NCBI GenBank assembly: GCA_903886485.1
Contig: CAISMH010000011.1
Span: forward strand, 310,001 to 374,000
Source: an uncultured Burkholderiales bacterium
GTDB taxonomy: Bacteria > Pseudomonadota > Gammaproteobacteria > Burkholderiales > Burkholderiaceae_C
DNA: 64,000 bases
Direction: 5' to 3'
How positions within the stretch are numbered: position 1 is the stretch's first letter; the number at the start of each line of letters is the position of its first letter. Shown piece by piece: positions 27,397 to 36,338 of this stretch. The notes under the pieces were generated by a model. That model searched no databases, was not told where the DNA came from, and saw only the letters and a list, made by a program, of their open reading frames with translations. Both the position numbers and the translations under genes were made by a program.

Positions 27397-28461
27397 ATGG
27401 CACTCGTATCGATGCGCGAACTTCTGGACCATGCTGCAGAGCACGGTTACGGCATCCCCGCTTTCAACGTCAACAACTTGGAGCAAGTCCAAGCCGTGAT
27501 GATGGCTGCCGACGCCGTGGGCGCACCCGTCATCTTGCAAGCGAGCGCGGGCGCACGCAAATACGCCGGTGAGCCTTTCATCAAGCACTTGATTCAAGCC
27601 GCCACCGAAGCCTACCCCCACATTCCCTTGGTCATGCACCAAGACCACGGCACCTCGCCCAAGGTGTGCCAAGGCGCGATTGACCTCGGCTTTGGCTCCG
27701 TCATGATGGACGGCTCTTTGATGGAAGATGGCAAAACACCGTCGAGCTTTGACTACAACGTGCAAGTCACCCAACAAGTGGTGGCCATGGCGCACAAAGT
27801 GGGCGTGTCGGTCGAGGGTGAATTGGGTTGCTTGGGCAACTTGGAAACTGGCGAAGCGGGCGAAGAAGACGGCATTGGCGCAGAGGGCAAACTCGACCAC
27901 AGCCAAATGTTGACCGACCCTGAAGAAGCCGCCCAGTTTGTCAAAGCCACCCAGCTCGATGCCTTGGCCATTGCCATTGGCACCAGCCATGGCGCTTACA
28001 AGTTCACCCGCGAGCCCACGGGCGACATCTTGGCCATCAGCCGCGTCAAAGAAATTCACGCGCGCATCCCCAACACCCATTTGGTCATGCACGGCTCGAG
28101 CAGCGTGCCGCAAGATCTGCTGGCCATCATCAACCAATACGGCGGCAAGATGAAGACCACGTTTGGCGTGCCCGTGTCTGAAATTCAAGAAGCCATCAAG
28201 CATGGCGTGCGCAAGATCAACATCGACACCGACATCCGCTTGGCCATGACGGCGGCGGCACGCAAGTTCATGTTTGAGAACCCAGAAAAGTTCGACGCCC
28301 GCGAGTGGCTCAAGCCTGCACGTGAAGCGGCGATGAACATTTGCAAGCAACGCTATTTGGAATTCGGTTGCGAAGGCCAAGGCAGCAAGGTCAAGGGCGA
28401 CAGCCTCTCTGTCGTGGCGGCCAAGTACGCCAAGGGCGAACTCGCTCAGTTGGTGAAGTAA
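27397..28461 (+). CDS. fba: Class II fructose-bisphosphate aldolase
   Basis: A 354-residue zinc-dependent aldolase that interconverts fructose 1,6-bisphosphate and two triose phosphates. Motifs: [17 protein letters not shown], the zinc site [37 protein letters not shown] with following acidic residues, [13 protein letters not shown] and [10 protein letters not shown], then [13 protein letters not shown]. Length fits the Calvin-cycle-type class II subgroup common in betaproteobacteria. A TTGAGGA ribosome site precedes the ATG. purC starts three bases after its stop, so they are cotranscribed. Confidence 0.97.
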   Translation: MALVSMRELLDHAAEHGYGIPAFNVNNLEQVQAVMMAADAVGAPVILQASAGARKYAGEPFIKHLIQAATEAYPHIPLVMHQDHGTSPKVCQGAIDLGFGSVMMDGSLMEDGKTPSSFDYNVQVTQQVVAMAHKVGVSVEGELGCLGNLETGEAGEEDGIGAEGKLDHSQMLTDPEEAAQFVKATQLDALAIAIGTSHGAYKFTREPTGDILAISRVKEIHARIPNTHLVMHGSSSVPQDLLAIINQYGGKMKTTFGVPVSEIQEAIKHGVRKINIDTDIRLAMTAAARKFMFENPEKFDAREWLKPAREAAMNICKQRYLEFGCEGQGSKVKGDSLSVVAAKYAKGELAQLVK

Positions 28462-28464
28462 TCC

Positions 28465-29370
28465 ATGTCAGCACTGCATACCTCTGCGCTTACTTCTTTG
28501 CCTTTGCTCGCACGCGGCAAGGTGCGCGACAACTACGCCGTGGGCGAGGACCGCATCTTGATGGTGGCCTCTGACCGCATCAGCGCGTTTGACGTCATCA
28601 TGGGCGAGGCCATTCCCGGCAAAGGCGAATTGCTCACCCAAATGGCTTTGTTTTGGTTTGGCAAGCTCGGCCACATTTGCCCCAACCACCTCACGGGCGA
28701 AGCGCCTGAGAGCGTGGTGAGTGCGGACGAAGTGGCGCAGGTCACAGGTCGCTCTATGCTGGTCAAGCGTTTGAAGCCCATCCCCGTCGAAGCGGTGGTG
28801 CGTGGCTATTTGGCCGGCAGCGGGTGGCAGGAATACCAAGCCAACCAAGCGGTGTGTGGTGTGCCATTGCCCAAAGGTTTGAAAAACGCCAGCAAATTGC
28901 CCGAGCCCATCTTCACACCTGCCGCTAAAGCTGCCGTGGGTGACCACGACGAGAACATCACCTACGAACAAGTGGTGGAAATGATTGGCGCCGGTTTGGC
29001 CGAAAAAATCAAAACCGTCAGCATCGCGCTCTATGAGACTGCGCGTGACGTGGCCGCAGCCAAAGGCATCATCATTGCCGACACCAAGTTTGAGTTTGGT
29101 TTGGATGCCAATAACAACCTGGTGTTGATGGACGAGGTGCTCACGCCTGATTCATCACGTTATTGGCCCGCCGACAGCTACGCCCAGAGTTTCAAAGACG
29201 GTGTGAACCCGCCGAGCTACGACAAACAGTTCTTGCGCGATTGGCTCGACACCGCCCAAGTGCAAGGCAAGCCGTGGAGCAAGTCGCCCCCCGCGCCGCA
29301 TTTGCCGCAAGAGGTGATTGCCCAAACCGCCGCCAAGTACCAAGAGGCTTGGGAGCGCTTGAAGGACTGA
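28465..29370 (+). CDS. purC: Phosphoribosylaminoimidazole-succinocarboxamide synthase
   Basis: A 301-residue purine-biosynthesis enzyme that joins CAIR to aspartate using ATP. SAICAR synthase motifs: [65 protein letters not shown] and [17 protein letters not shown]. It follows fba by three bases and is ended by the hairpin at 29391-29421. purE and purK lie about 2 kb on, separated by the BrnT/BrnA pair and cnoX. Confidence 0.97.
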   Translation: MSALHTSALTSLPLLARGKVRDNYAVGEDRILMVASDRISAFDVIMGEAIPGKGELLTQMALFWFGKLGHICPNHLTGEAPESVVSADEVAQVTGRSMLVKRLKPIPVEAVVRGYLAGSGWQEYQANQAVCGVPLPKGLKNASKLPEPIFTPAAKAAVGDHDENITYEQVVEMIGAGLAEKIKTVSIALYETARDVAAAKGIIIADTKFEFGLDANNNLVLMDEVLTPDSSRYWPADSYAQSFKDGVNPPSYDKQFLRDWLDTAQVQGKPWSKSPPAPHLPQEVIAQTAAKYQEAWERLKD

Positions 29371-29390
29371 GCGTTTCAGCCCTGACGACC

Positions 29391-29421
29391 AAAAACCCCG
29401 CCTGTGACCCGCGGGTTTTTT
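29391..29421 (+). terminator. Terminator after purC
   Basis: AAAAACCCCGC at 29391-29401 pairs with GCGGGTTTTTT at 29411-29421 (one bulged C, 9-base loop), giving a GC stem with flanking A and T tracts. It ends the fba-purC transcript and isolates the toxin-antitoxin pair downstream. Confidence 0.85.
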
Positions 29422-29460
29422 GATTTTTGGCTGGCCTTTTTTGTGCGCAGTTCTTGAAGA

Positions 29461-29517
29461 ATGGACATGGGTCAGCCTTGACAAGTTGATTTATTGTTAA
29501 TACATTAATATGTCCAT
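29461..29517. promoter_or_regulatory. Inverted 8-mers flanking the brnTA promoter
   Basis: ATGGACAT at 29461-29468 and its exact reverse complement ATGTCCAT at 29510-29517 bracket the promoter of the toxin-antitoxin pair. They could be half-sites for cooperative binding or looping by the antitoxin. An exact 8-mer pair in this small window could also be chance. Confidence 0.3.
29478..29508 (+). promoter_or_regulatory. brnTA promoter with overlapping palindromic operator
   Basis: A consensus TTGACA (-35, 29478-29483), a 17-base spacer and TACATT (-10, 29501-29506) form a strong promoter. The palindrome TTAAT-AC-ATTAA (29497-29508) covers the -10, a natural place for autorepression by the BrnA antitoxin. 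A start 6-8 bases past the -10 would leave almost no leader before the ATG at 29521. Confidence 0.65.
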
Positions 29518-29520
29518 GCC

Positions 29521-29787
29521 ATGCACTACGAATTTGACCCTGTCAAAGACGACAGCAATTTCAAAAAACACGGCTTGCGCTTGTCGGATGCAGAGAACTT
29601 TGATTGGGAAACTGCATTGGTCTTGGAGGATGGTCGCCAGGCGTATGCCGAGCGACGCTATGAAGCCAAGGGCTATGTCGGTGAGCGTTTGTGTGTGATG
29701 GTGTTTTGTTTGCGCGCAAACGCGGTGCGTGTCATCAGCCTGCGCAAAGCCAATTTACGAGAGGTCAAGAGTTATGCCGAAGCTTAA
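29521..29787 (+). CDS. brnT: BrnT family toxin (first copy)
   Basis: An 88-residue DUF497/BrnT protein, a RelE-fold ribonuclease toxin that blocks translation. It starts MHYEFDPVKDDSNFKKHGLR, the family's FDP.K...N..KHG motif, and ends with VRVISLRKANLREVKSYAEA (RxISxRxAxxxE), which holds the putative catalytic basic residues. Toxin first, antitoxin second with a 14-base overlap is the standard brnTA order. No Shine-Dalgarno sequence precedes the ATG, suggesting a leaderless or nearly leaderless message. It stands as an island between purC and cnoX. A second pair lies at 58208-58760. Confidence 0.9.
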   Translation: MHYEFDPVKDDSNFKKHGLRLSDAENFDWETALVLEDGRQAYAERRYEAKGYVGERLCVMVFCLRANAVRVISLRKANLREVKSYAEA

Positions 29788-30109
29788 AGCGTGCACTGTG
29801 TTGCCAACCGCAGAAGATGATGCAGCGATTCAATCGGGCATTGCCGCAGACGCGGATGCGCGAGAACTCACGCCTACATGGCAGAGCCAAGCCAAGCCCG
29901 CCCACGAAGCCCTGCCAGCACAGGTGTACGACGCCTTGGTGGCTTTGAAGCGGCCTCGCGGGCGACCCAAAGCCGAAGTCACAAAGGTGTTCACCGCCAT
30001 CCGCTTAGACGCAGATTTACTCGGCGCCTTCAAGGCCACAGGCAAGGGCTGGCAAACCCGTGTGAACGCTGCCTTGCGACAATACATTCACGAGCACCCG
30101 CTGGACTAA
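29774..30109 (+). CDS. brnA: BrnA family antitoxin (first copy)
   Basis: A 111-residue antitoxin whose start overlaps the toxin stop. The N-terminal half is polar and probably disordered until it binds BrnT. The C-terminal part has KRPRGRPKAEVTKVFTAIRL then DADLLGAFKATGKGWQTRVN, the BrnA ribbon-helix-helix pattern with the GRPK basic patch. It should neutralise BrnT and repress the shared promoter. Its stop lies seven bases before the convergent end of cnoX. Confidence 0.88.
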   Translation: MPKLKACTVLPTAEDDAAIQSGIAADADARELTPTWQSQAKPAHEALPAQVYDALVALKRPRGRPKAEVTKVFTAIRLDADLLGAFKATGKGWQTRVNAALRQYIHEHPLD

Positions 30110-30116
30110 GGCGTGG

Positions 30117-31073
30117 TCAGTTCAAGGCCATGCTGAGCTTGCGGCGGTAGCGAGAAATCATCTCCAGCACGGGGTCTTCTTGCACCGTCGCCTTGCCCGT
30201 TAACTCGATGCCGCCCGCGGTTTTGCCGAAGGCGGCATCATCCGTTTTGGGCTTGGGTGGGGTCATCAGCTCCAAGATGGCCACATAGGTTTTGCGCGCC
30301 ACGTCGTTGTTCCATGCCTTGTCGCGCATGATGATTTCTAGCAGCTCATCCATGGCGTGTTCAAACAACTGCGCGGCAATCAGCACGCGGGCTTTGGCCA
30401 AGCGGGTGTCGAAGTCGCGCTTGTTTTGGGTGATCAGTTCGTCAAACTGCTCGAAGGTCCAAGTCGCACGCGCATCGGTCGCCACAAACTGCAAGGCTTG
30501 CAGCCAGTAGTGGAGCGCGTCAAAGCGCAGTTGCAAGGGGATTTCGATCAGTTTGGGCGCCAAGGCCGCTTGCGCCTCTTCTAGTTCGCCCACAGAAATC
30601 AAGAGCTTGACCAAGTTGTAGCGCGTTTCGTCGTCGGCGGTGTTCAGGCTCAAGGCCTCTTGCAGTTTGGCGATGGCGGCGCCCGCATCACCCGCTTGCA
30701 TGAGTTGTTGGGCCTCTTGGGCGTCGGCTTGTGCGGCCACTTCGTTGTCGGACGGCAAATGCTTGTCCAAGAACTCACGCACTTGTGCCAAGGGCAAAGC
30801 ACCCATAAAGCCGTCCACAGGGCGGCCCCCCATGAGCAAGATGCAGGTGGGCAGGCTCTTGACGCCAAAGGCGCCCGCGAGTTGTTGCTCGGTGTCGGCG
30901 TTGATCTTCACCAACTTGAAGCGGCCTTGGTAGTCGGCTTCTAGTTTTTCGAGCACCGGCCCGAGCGATTTGCAGGGCGCGCACCAGTCGGCCCAGAAAT
31001 CCACCAGCACAGGGGTGGTTTGAGAGGCCGCAATCACATCGGCCTCGAAATTTTCCATCGTCACATCCATCAT
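30117..31073 (-). CDS. cnoX: Co-chaperone thioredoxin CnoX (YbbN)
   Basis: A 318-residue protein with an N-terminal thioredoxin domain (residues about 5-110, active site [13 protein letters not shown], cis-Pro in [12 protein letters not shown]) followed by TPR-like helical repeats ([36 protein letters not shown]). This is the YbbN/CnoX layout: it binds unfolded proteins and protects them from over-oxidation before handing them to GroEL/DnaK. Two Met codons in tandem make the start 31073 or 31070. It is divergent from purE. Confidence 0.92.
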   Translation of the reverse strand: MMDVTMENFEADVIAASQTTPVLVDFWADWCAPCKSLGPVLEKLEADYQGRFKLVKINADTEQQLAGAFGVKSLPTCILLMGGRPVDGFMGALPLAQVREFLDKHLPSDNEVAAQADAQEAQQLMQAGDAGAAIAKLQEALSLNTADDETRYNLVKLLISVGELEEAQAALAPKLIEIPLQLRFDALHYWLQALQFVATDARATWTFEQFDELITQNKRDFDTRLAKARVLIAAQLFEHAMDELLEIIMRDKAWNNDVARKTYVAILELMTPPKPKTDDAAFGKTAGGIELTGKATVQEDPVLEMISRYRRKLSMALN

Positions 31074-31120
31074 GGGGGTCCCGTCTTAAAATTCGTTTTT
31101 GCTCACACACAGCCTTCATC

Positions 31121-31612
31121 ATGACCCAGTGCCAAGTCGGTGTCGTCATGGGTTCCAATTCCGATTGGGACACCATGCAACATGCAGCCCAGATTCTCCA
31201 AGAATTTGGCATCACTTTTGAAACCCGCGTGGTTTCAGCCCACCGCATGCCGGATGACATGTTTGCGTATGCCGAGGCTGCACAGCAGCGCGGCTTGCGC
31301 GCCATCATCGCAGGTGCGGGCGGCGCAGCGCACTTGCCCGGCATGATCGCGGCCAAAACCATCGTGCCCGTGCTGGGCGTGCCCGTGGCGAGCAAACATT
31401 TGCAAGGCGTGGACTCCTTGCACAGCATTGTGCAAATGCCCAAAGGCATTCCCGTGGCGACCTTTGCCATTGGCCACGCAGGTGCTGCGAATGCCGCTTT
31501 GTTTGCTGTGGCTTTGCTCGCATCGACCGATGCAGCTTTGGCCAAGAAGTTGCAAGACTTCCGTGTGGCACAGACTGAGGTGGCGCGCAACATGACGCTG
31601 CCACCTGTATGA
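31121..31612 (+). CDS. purE: N5-carboxyaminoimidazole ribonucleotide mutase
   Basis: A 163-residue class I PurE that converts N5-CAIR to CAIR in purine synthesis. Motifs: [64 protein letters not shown] -10-like TAAAAT at 31087-31092 lies 28 bases upstream. Its stop overlaps the purK start by four bases (ATGA), coupling it to the enzyme that makes its substrate. Confidence 0.97.
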   Translation: MTQCQVGVVMGSNSDWDTMQHAAQILQEFGITFETRVVSAHRMPDDMFAYAEAAQQRGLRAIIAGAGGAAHLPGMIAAKTIVPVLGVPVASKHLQGVDSLHSIVQMPKGIPVATFAIGHAGAANAALFAVALLASTDAALAKKLQDFRVAQTEVARNMTLPPV

Positions 31613-32793
31613 GCCCAACCTTAAAGCCTTTGTTACCCGGCGCCACCTTGGGCGTGTTGGGCGGCGGCCAACTTGGCCGCATGTGGGCGCACACCGCGCA
31701 GCGCATGGGTTACAGCACCGCCGTGCTCGACCCCGACGCACACAGCCCCGCAGGCTTGGTCAGCCACCACCACATCCACACCGATTACTTAGATGCCGCA
31801 GGTTTGAAGCAACTCGCCGCGGTGTGCCAAGCGGTGACCACCGAATTTGAGAACGTGCCCGCCGATGCGCTGGCGCAACTCGCCGCCGCTTTGCCTGTGT
31901 CGCCCGCTGCCTCTGCCGTGGCGGTGGCCCAAGACCGTGCGCGCGAGAAAGCCCACTTTGTGAGCTGCGGCGTGCCTGTGGCCCCGCATGCGGTGATTGA
32001 CACCGCAACGCAACTCGCCGCGGTGGACGAGCACTTGCTGCCCGGCATTTTGAAAACCTCCCGCATGGGCTACGACGGCAAAGGTCAGTTGCGTGTGCGC
32101 ACGCGTGATGAACTGAACGCGGGGTGGACCCAGCTCGGCCAAGTGCCTTGCGTGTTGGAAAAAATGTTGCCCTTGGCCAGCGAATGCTCGGTCATCGTGG
32201 CGCGGGGTCGTGATGGCGCCATGGTGAACTTGCCCGTGCAGCGCAATTTGCACCGCGACGGTATCTTGGCCGTGACCGAAGTGTTTGCGGGCAACGTGCC
32301 TGAAGTTTTGGCCAATCAAGCCATCACCGCTGCCAAATCGGTGGCGCAAGCGCTCAACTACGTGGGCGTGTTGTGCGTGGAGTTTTTTGTGTTGGCTGAC
32401 CACTCGTTGGTCGTCAATGAAATCGCGCCGCGTCCCCACAACAGCGGCCACTACAGCCAAGACGCGTGTGATGTGTCGCAGTTTGAATTGCAAGTGCGCA
32501 CCATGGCCGACTTGCCCTTGACACAACCGCGCTTGCACAGCCCCGCCCTCATGCTCAACCTGTTGGGGGACTTGTGGTTTAAACCATCGGGGTCAGAACC
32601 CAATGCTTTGCAGACCGAGCCCGCATGGCAGCAAGTGCTGGCGCTGTCCGGCACACACCTGCACCTCTATGGCAAACGCGAAGCGCGTGTGGGTCGCAAG
32701 ATGGGCCACCTCAACATCACGGCAGCCACGCCAGAGGCAGCGCGTGCCGTGGCTTTGCAAGCCGCGGCTATTTTGGGCATCGCACCGTTTTAA
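31609..32793 (+). CDS. purK: N5-carboxyaminoimidazole ribonucleotide synthase
   Basis: A 394-residue ATP-grasp enzyme that carboxylates AIR to N5-CAIR with bicarbonate and ATP. It has the N-terminal [23 protein letters not shown]-grasp motifs [14 protein letters not shown] and [19 protein letters not shown], the metal-binding [20 protein letters not shown] and [10 protein letters not shown]. It is coupled to purE and followed 51 bases on by the tsaC-like gene. Length is slightly above the usual 355-380. Confidence 0.97.
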   Translation: MSPTLKPLLPGATLGVLGGGQLGRMWAHTAQRMGYSTAVLDPDAHSPAGLVSHHHIHTDYLDAAGLKQLAAVCQAVTTEFENVPADALAQLAAALPVSPAASAVAVAQDRAREKAHFVSCGVPVAPHAVIDTATQLAAVDEHLLPGILKTSRMGYDGKGQLRVRTRDELNAGWTQLGQVPCVLEKMLPLASECSVIVARGRDGAMVNLPVQRNLHRDGILAVTEVFAGNVPEVLANQAITAAKSVAQALNYVGVLCVEFFVLADHSLVVNEIAPRPHNSGHYSQDACDVSQFELQVRTMADLPLTQPRLHSPALMLNLLGDLWFKPSGSEPNALQTEPAWQQVLALSGTHLHLYGKREARVGRKMGHLNITAATPEAARAVALQAAAILGIAPF

Positions 32794-32844
32794 CGGTGCC
32801 CTTGCCACGCGTTTCGCTGTGTTCAACCATCGCTCTAGGCGCAC

Positions 32845-33870
32845 ATGATTCTTGACGGCCAATCCCCCCAAGCCATTGCCGCAGCGGCACAAGCCTTGCA
32901 GCGTGGCGACTTGTTGGGACTGCCCACCGAGACGGTCTACGGCTTGGCCGCGGATGCAGGCAATGACGCAGCCGTGGCAAAAATTTTTGCAACCAAAGGC
33001 CGTCCCGCCAATCACCCACTCATCGTGCATGTGGCCAATGGCCAAGGCGTGGCGCGTTTTGTCAGCCATGTGCCCGAGTTTGCGCAACGACTCATTGATG
33101 CGTTTTGGCCCGGCCCGTTGACGCTCATCTTGCCGCGCCGTCCAGAGGTCGCTGCGGTGGCCGCAGGCGGACAAAACTCGGTGGGCCTGCGTTGCCCCTC
33201 ACACCCAGTTGCCCATGCCGTGCTGGAAAGGGCGCAAGACTTGGGCGTGTTGGGCGTGGCCGCGCCCAGTGCCAATTTGTTTGGTCGCGTCAGCCCCACC
33301 ACCGCTGCGCATGTGGCCAGTGAGTTTGGCGACAAGCTGCTCATTCTCGATGGGGGCCCATGTGACGTGGGCATTGAGTCCACCATCGTGGATTGCACCC
33401 GTGCCGTCCCCGTGTTGCTGCGCCCCGGTGTGTTGACGCCGCAGCTGCTCAGTGACGCTTGCGGCGTGACGGTGATCGCACCCCAAGTGCCAGATGCCGA
33501 CGCGCCGCGCGCCTCCGGCACCTTAGCGTCACATTACGCACCAACCGCGCAAGTGCGGTTGATGAGCGCCACCGAGTTGCAGCAAGCGCTTGACACTTTC
33601 GCGCCGCCTGCTCCCGCCATGGACAAAGAAGCAGCCACGGTGGCCGTGTGGTCGCACTTTGCTTTGCGTATGCCTGACCACAGCGCTAATACGTTCGTAC
33701 ACAAAACCATGCCCACCAGCCCGGACGCTTGTGCCCAACAACTCTTCGCCCAGTTGCGTGACTTCGACGCGCAAGGGGTGTCTCAGATCTGGGTGCAAGC
33801 ACCGCCCCAAACCCCTGACTGGGATGGTGTGCGTGACCGCTTGACGCGGGCTGCAACGCCAACTCGTTAA
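32845..33870 (+). CDS. L-threonylcarbamoyladenylate synthase (Sua5/YwlC type)
   Basis: A 341-residue enzyme making threonylcarbamoyl-AMP from Thr, bicarbonate and ATP, the first step of the tRNA t6A37 modification. The YrdC domain (about 1-205) shows LPTETVYGLAADAGNDAA, FATKGRPANHPLIVHV, PGPLTLILPRR, SVGLRCPSHPVAHAVL and APSANLFGRVSPTTAAHV. A linker (ASGTLASHYAPTAQVRL) leads to the C-terminal Sua5 domain, so it is the long Sua5-type form. TsaB, needed later in the same pathway, is encoded at 36339. Confidence 0.93.
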   Translation: MILDGQSPQAIAAAAQALQRGDLLGLPTETVYGLAADAGNDAAVAKIFATKGRPANHPLIVHVANGQGVARFVSHVPEFAQRLIDAFWPGPLTLILPRRPEVAAVAAGGQNSVGLRCPSHPVAHAVLERAQDLGVLGVAAPSANLFGRVSPTTAAHVASEFGDKLLILDGGPCDVGIESTIVDCTRAVPVLLRPGVLTPQLLSDACGVTVIAPQVPDADAPRASGTLASHYAPTAQVRLMSATELQQALDTFAPPAPAMDKEAATVAVWSHFALRMPDHSANTFVHKTMPTSPDACAQQLFAQLRDFDAQGVSQIWVQAPPQTPDWDGVRDRLTRAATPTR

Positions 33871-33899
33871 ACTAGCCGAGTACTCAAAGAAAACCTGTC

Positions 33900-34736
33900 A
33901 TGAATAAACTCCTTCGTCACGTCTTCCATGCACTGTGTGCCGTTCTCTTTGTGACCGTGTTGGCAGCGTGTGGATCGAGCAAAACCGTGGATCCATTGAC
34001 ACCCTCCCGTGTCATTGGTTTGGGCGATACGCTGAACGACATATCGACGGCCGCAGGAGGCGGAACAGCCCACACCGCCCGAATCGCAGGGGCTGACGCC
34101 GACGCCTCCGTCGTTGGGCATCTCGCCACCTTGTTTGGCGTGTCCAATGTCGTCAGTTATGCCTCCAGTACGAATCAATTGATCAGCGACTTGTCGGCGC
34201 AAATCGATAACTTGGGCGGTCTGTCTGCTTCCGCAGACTTGGTGGTGATCACGGTGGGTACCCAAGACATCATCCTTGGTCACTCAGGGACGTCGGTCGC
34301 GCCTACCTTGGTCAGCCAAATCCAGAGGTTATTGGACAAAGGGGCCAGGCATGTGTTGGTCATGCCACCTCTAGACCTCAGCAAAGCGCCCACGCCTCCA
34401 GCCAATGCCGCGAATGCCGCGACATTTGCTGCGGATTTGTCTTCGGCTTTGCAAAACGCTTTCTCGGGTCGGTATGCCAACAACGTGGTGATTTATGGCA
34501 ACAACCCCCTGTCGCTGAACTTCGCATTGGCCACAGCCTCGCGTACTTACCCATACAGCGATGGCTACGGTACCTTCAATGACACCTATCAAAGTATTTG
34601 CGGGGCGGGTACTACTGGATGCGACAGGGCAGATGACGGCGGCTATCTCTTTGCAGACAATTACAACCTGACGCCAACCGGCAACAGATGGGTTGCACAG
34701 AATTTATTTGCCGCAACGGGCAGCGGCTGGCGCTAA
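33900..34736 (+). CDS. GDSL/SGNH-like lipoprotein with altered catalytic residues
   Basis: A 278-residue lipoprotein: signal MNKLLRHVFHALCAVLFVTV with lipobox LAAC. The rest follows the SGNH/GDSL esterase plan of plant and bacterial type (VIGLGDTLNDIS, SADLVVITVGTQDI, HVLVMPPLDLSKAP, DNYNLTPTGNRWVA). The key residues differ: Thr44 in GDTLND stands where the nucleophile Ser is expected, Gln122 in GTQD replaces the oxyanion Asn, and Asn256 in DNYN replaces the catalytic His. It is therefore probably a binding or structural protein, or an unusual enzyme. It is monocistronic and convergent with dacB, with a hairpin between. Confidence 0.7.
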   Translation: MNKLLRHVFHALCAVLFVTVLAACGSSKTVDPLTPSRVIGLGDTLNDISTAAGGGTAHTARIAGADADASVVGHLATLFGVSNVVSYASSTNQLISDLSAQIDNLGGLSASADLVVITVGTQDIILGHSGTSVAPTLVSQIQRLLDKGARHVLVMPPLDLSKAPTPPANAANAATFAADLSSALQNAFSGRYANNVVIYGNNPLSLNFALATASRTYPYSDGYGTFNDTYQSICGAGTTGCDRADDGGYLFADNYNLTPTGNRWVAQNLFAATGSGWR

Positions 34737-34744
34737 TTTCTGCT

Positions 34745-34765
34745 GGCGTGCACGCGTTGCACGCC
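34745..34765. terminator. Strong hairpin between convergent genes
   Basis: GGCGTGCA (34745-34752) pairs perfectly with TGCACGCC (34758-34765) around a 5-base loop, in the 57-base gap between the GDSL-like gene and dacB. No T-run follows on either strand, so it may act as an RNA 3'-end stabiliser or bidirectional hairpin rather than a classic terminator. Confidence 0.4.
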
Positions 34766-34793
34766 CGCTGCAAGACCGCACCAACCCCGTGCT

Positions 34794-36245
34794 TCAGGGT
34801 TGCTGTGACGCCCAGTCAATGATGGCGTCCAATGCCGGACGTGCTGCATTGGCATTGGCGTGGTGCAACACAGCCACCACCACCAATCGCTTACCACTGG
34901 CCGTGTCCACAAAACCAGCGATGCCTGCCACATCGCGCAGGCTGCCTGTTTTCAGGTGTGCGCTGGCTTGTGCTTTGCTGCGTTTCATCGTGCCATCCAA
35001 CCCCGTCATGGGCAGCGAGCTCATCAACTCGGGCATGGTGGGCGAGGCCCACGCCACTTGCAGCAAACGCGCCAAGGCTTGGGCGCTGATGCGTTCATCG
35101 CGGCTCAGGCCAGATCCGTTGTCAAAAGTGGGGACATCGCCGCCCACACGCTCACGCCACCAGCGTTGCATCACTTCGCGCGAGGCGTCATAACTGCCAA
35201 CCCCACGTTGTTGCTGGCTGAGTGTCAGAAACACCTGTTGCGCCATCACGTTGTTGCTGTATTTGTTGATGTCGCGAATGGTCTCGGCCAGCGAGGCTGA
35301 CTCGACGCTGAAGATCGCTTGCAAATTAGTGGGAACGCTGCCCTCACGCACTTGCCCGCTCAATTGCCCGCCCAGTTGCTGCCACATGCCCGCGACCGCG
35401 CGTGGCGCAAACAGCTGGGGTGCGGCATAGGCGATGGGCCAGATTTTTTCGCCGCACACGGCAGGGTAGCTGCCTGTGAAGCGGATGCGCGTAGGGTCTG
35501 TCCAATCGGCACGCAGCGAGCTTCGGTAATCGTTGCAGTCGCCGTTGCTCAGGGGCACGTTCGCAGGGAACTGCACGCCTGCCAGCGGCGGCTCTACTTG
35601 TATGCGGGCAACGTTGGCCGCACGATCGGGCACCAGCTGAATGAGCAAGGATTTGAAGTTGAGTAACAGCGCATCGGGTGCGGCGTTGTAGGGGCGAAGC
35701 GGCTCACCATCAAAGCTGGCAGCATCACGTGGCGGCACGTCAAAGGCACTGCGGTCGAGCACGATGTCGCCTTGAATTTTTTGAATGCCGAGGCCTTGAA
35801 TGCGTCGCATCAACAGCCACAAGCGCTCCACCCCTAGACGGGGGTCACCACTGCCGCGCACATACACATTGCCTTGCAGCACACCGTCGCGCACGGGGCC
35901 CTCCACATACACGGGTGTGCGCCATACAAAGGCGGGGCCGAGGGTGTCCAACGCGGCGATGGTGGTGGCCAGCTTCATCAGCGAGGCGGGGTTGACACGC
36001 ACTTGCGCTTGGTGACTCAGACGTGGGGTGCTGTTGGCGTGGGTGTCGACCACCATCACATGAAAGTTCTCGCTCGGCACTTTGGCGCGTTGCAGTGCAG
36101 CGAGTACTTCTGGGGGCAATGGACCCACGTCACCCGCGGTGTGCTGGGGGGGCTCGCTGCGCACAGCTTTTGAATGCGGCGCCGCATGCGTGTGCAGCGT
36201 GAGGGTGAGGACTGTCACAGTGAAAGCCAAGCGCACCCCACCCAT
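34794..36245 (-). CDS. dacB: D-alanyl-D-alanine carboxypeptidase/endopeptidase (PBP4)
   Basis: A 483-residue peptidase S13 family protein. The signal peptide is MGGVRLAFTVTVLTLTLHTH cleaved near AA-PHS. The catalytic SxxK is SLMK (NPASLMKLATTIAAL), the SxN motif is SNN (NKYSNNVMAQQVF) and the KTG motif is HLKTGSLRDVAGIAG. It trims or cleaves peptidoglycan cross-links in the periplasm. I chose the start at 36245; an upstream ATG at 36305 would add 20 residues before the signal and leave only 33 bases to tsaB. Neither has a strong ribosome site. Confidence 0.9.
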   Translation of the reverse strand: MGGVRLAFTVTVLTLTLHTHAAPHSKAVRSEPPQHTAGDVGPLPPEVLAALQRAKVPSENFHVMVVDTHANSTPRLSHQAQVRVNPASLMKLATTIAALDTLGPAFVWRTPVYVEGPVRDGVLQGNVYVRGSGDPRLGVERLWLLMRRIQGLGIQKIQGDIVLDRSAFDVPPRDAASFDGEPLRPYNAAPDALLLNFKSLLIQLVPDRAANVARIQVEPPLAGVQFPANVPLSNGDCNDYRSSLRADWTDPTRIRFTGSYPAVCGEKIWPIAYAAPQLFAPRAVAGMWQQLGGQLSGQVREGSVPTNLQAIFSVESASLAETIRDINKYSNNVMAQQVFLTLSQQQRGVGSYDASREVMQRWWRERVGGDVPTFDNGSGLSRDERISAQALARLLQVAWASPTMPELMSSLPMTGLDGTMKRSKAQASAHLKTGSLRDVAGIAGFVDTASGKRLVVVAVLHHANANAARPALDAIIDWASQQP

Positions 36246-36319
36246 CCGTGAGCGGAACCAATGTGCGCCAAGCAAAGGCAAAGAAGGCGAGTGCAAGCAA
36301 GTCATCGGCAAATTATCAC

Positions 36320-36337
36320 GGCTGGGATAATCCAGCC
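36320..36337. promoter_or_regulatory. Small perfect hairpin directly before tsaB
   Basis: GGCTGG-GATAAT-CCAGCC (36320-36337) ends one base before the tsaB ATG, in the gap with divergent dacB. It could mask the tsaB ribosome site or be a protein site. The loop GATAAT also resembles a -10 element. Confidence 0.3.
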
Positions 36338-36338
36338 C

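Noticed and set aside
26135..28380. Long minus-strand frames over pyk and fba
   Set aside because: These mirror the codon bias of the plus-strand enzymes; no motif or start signal was found.
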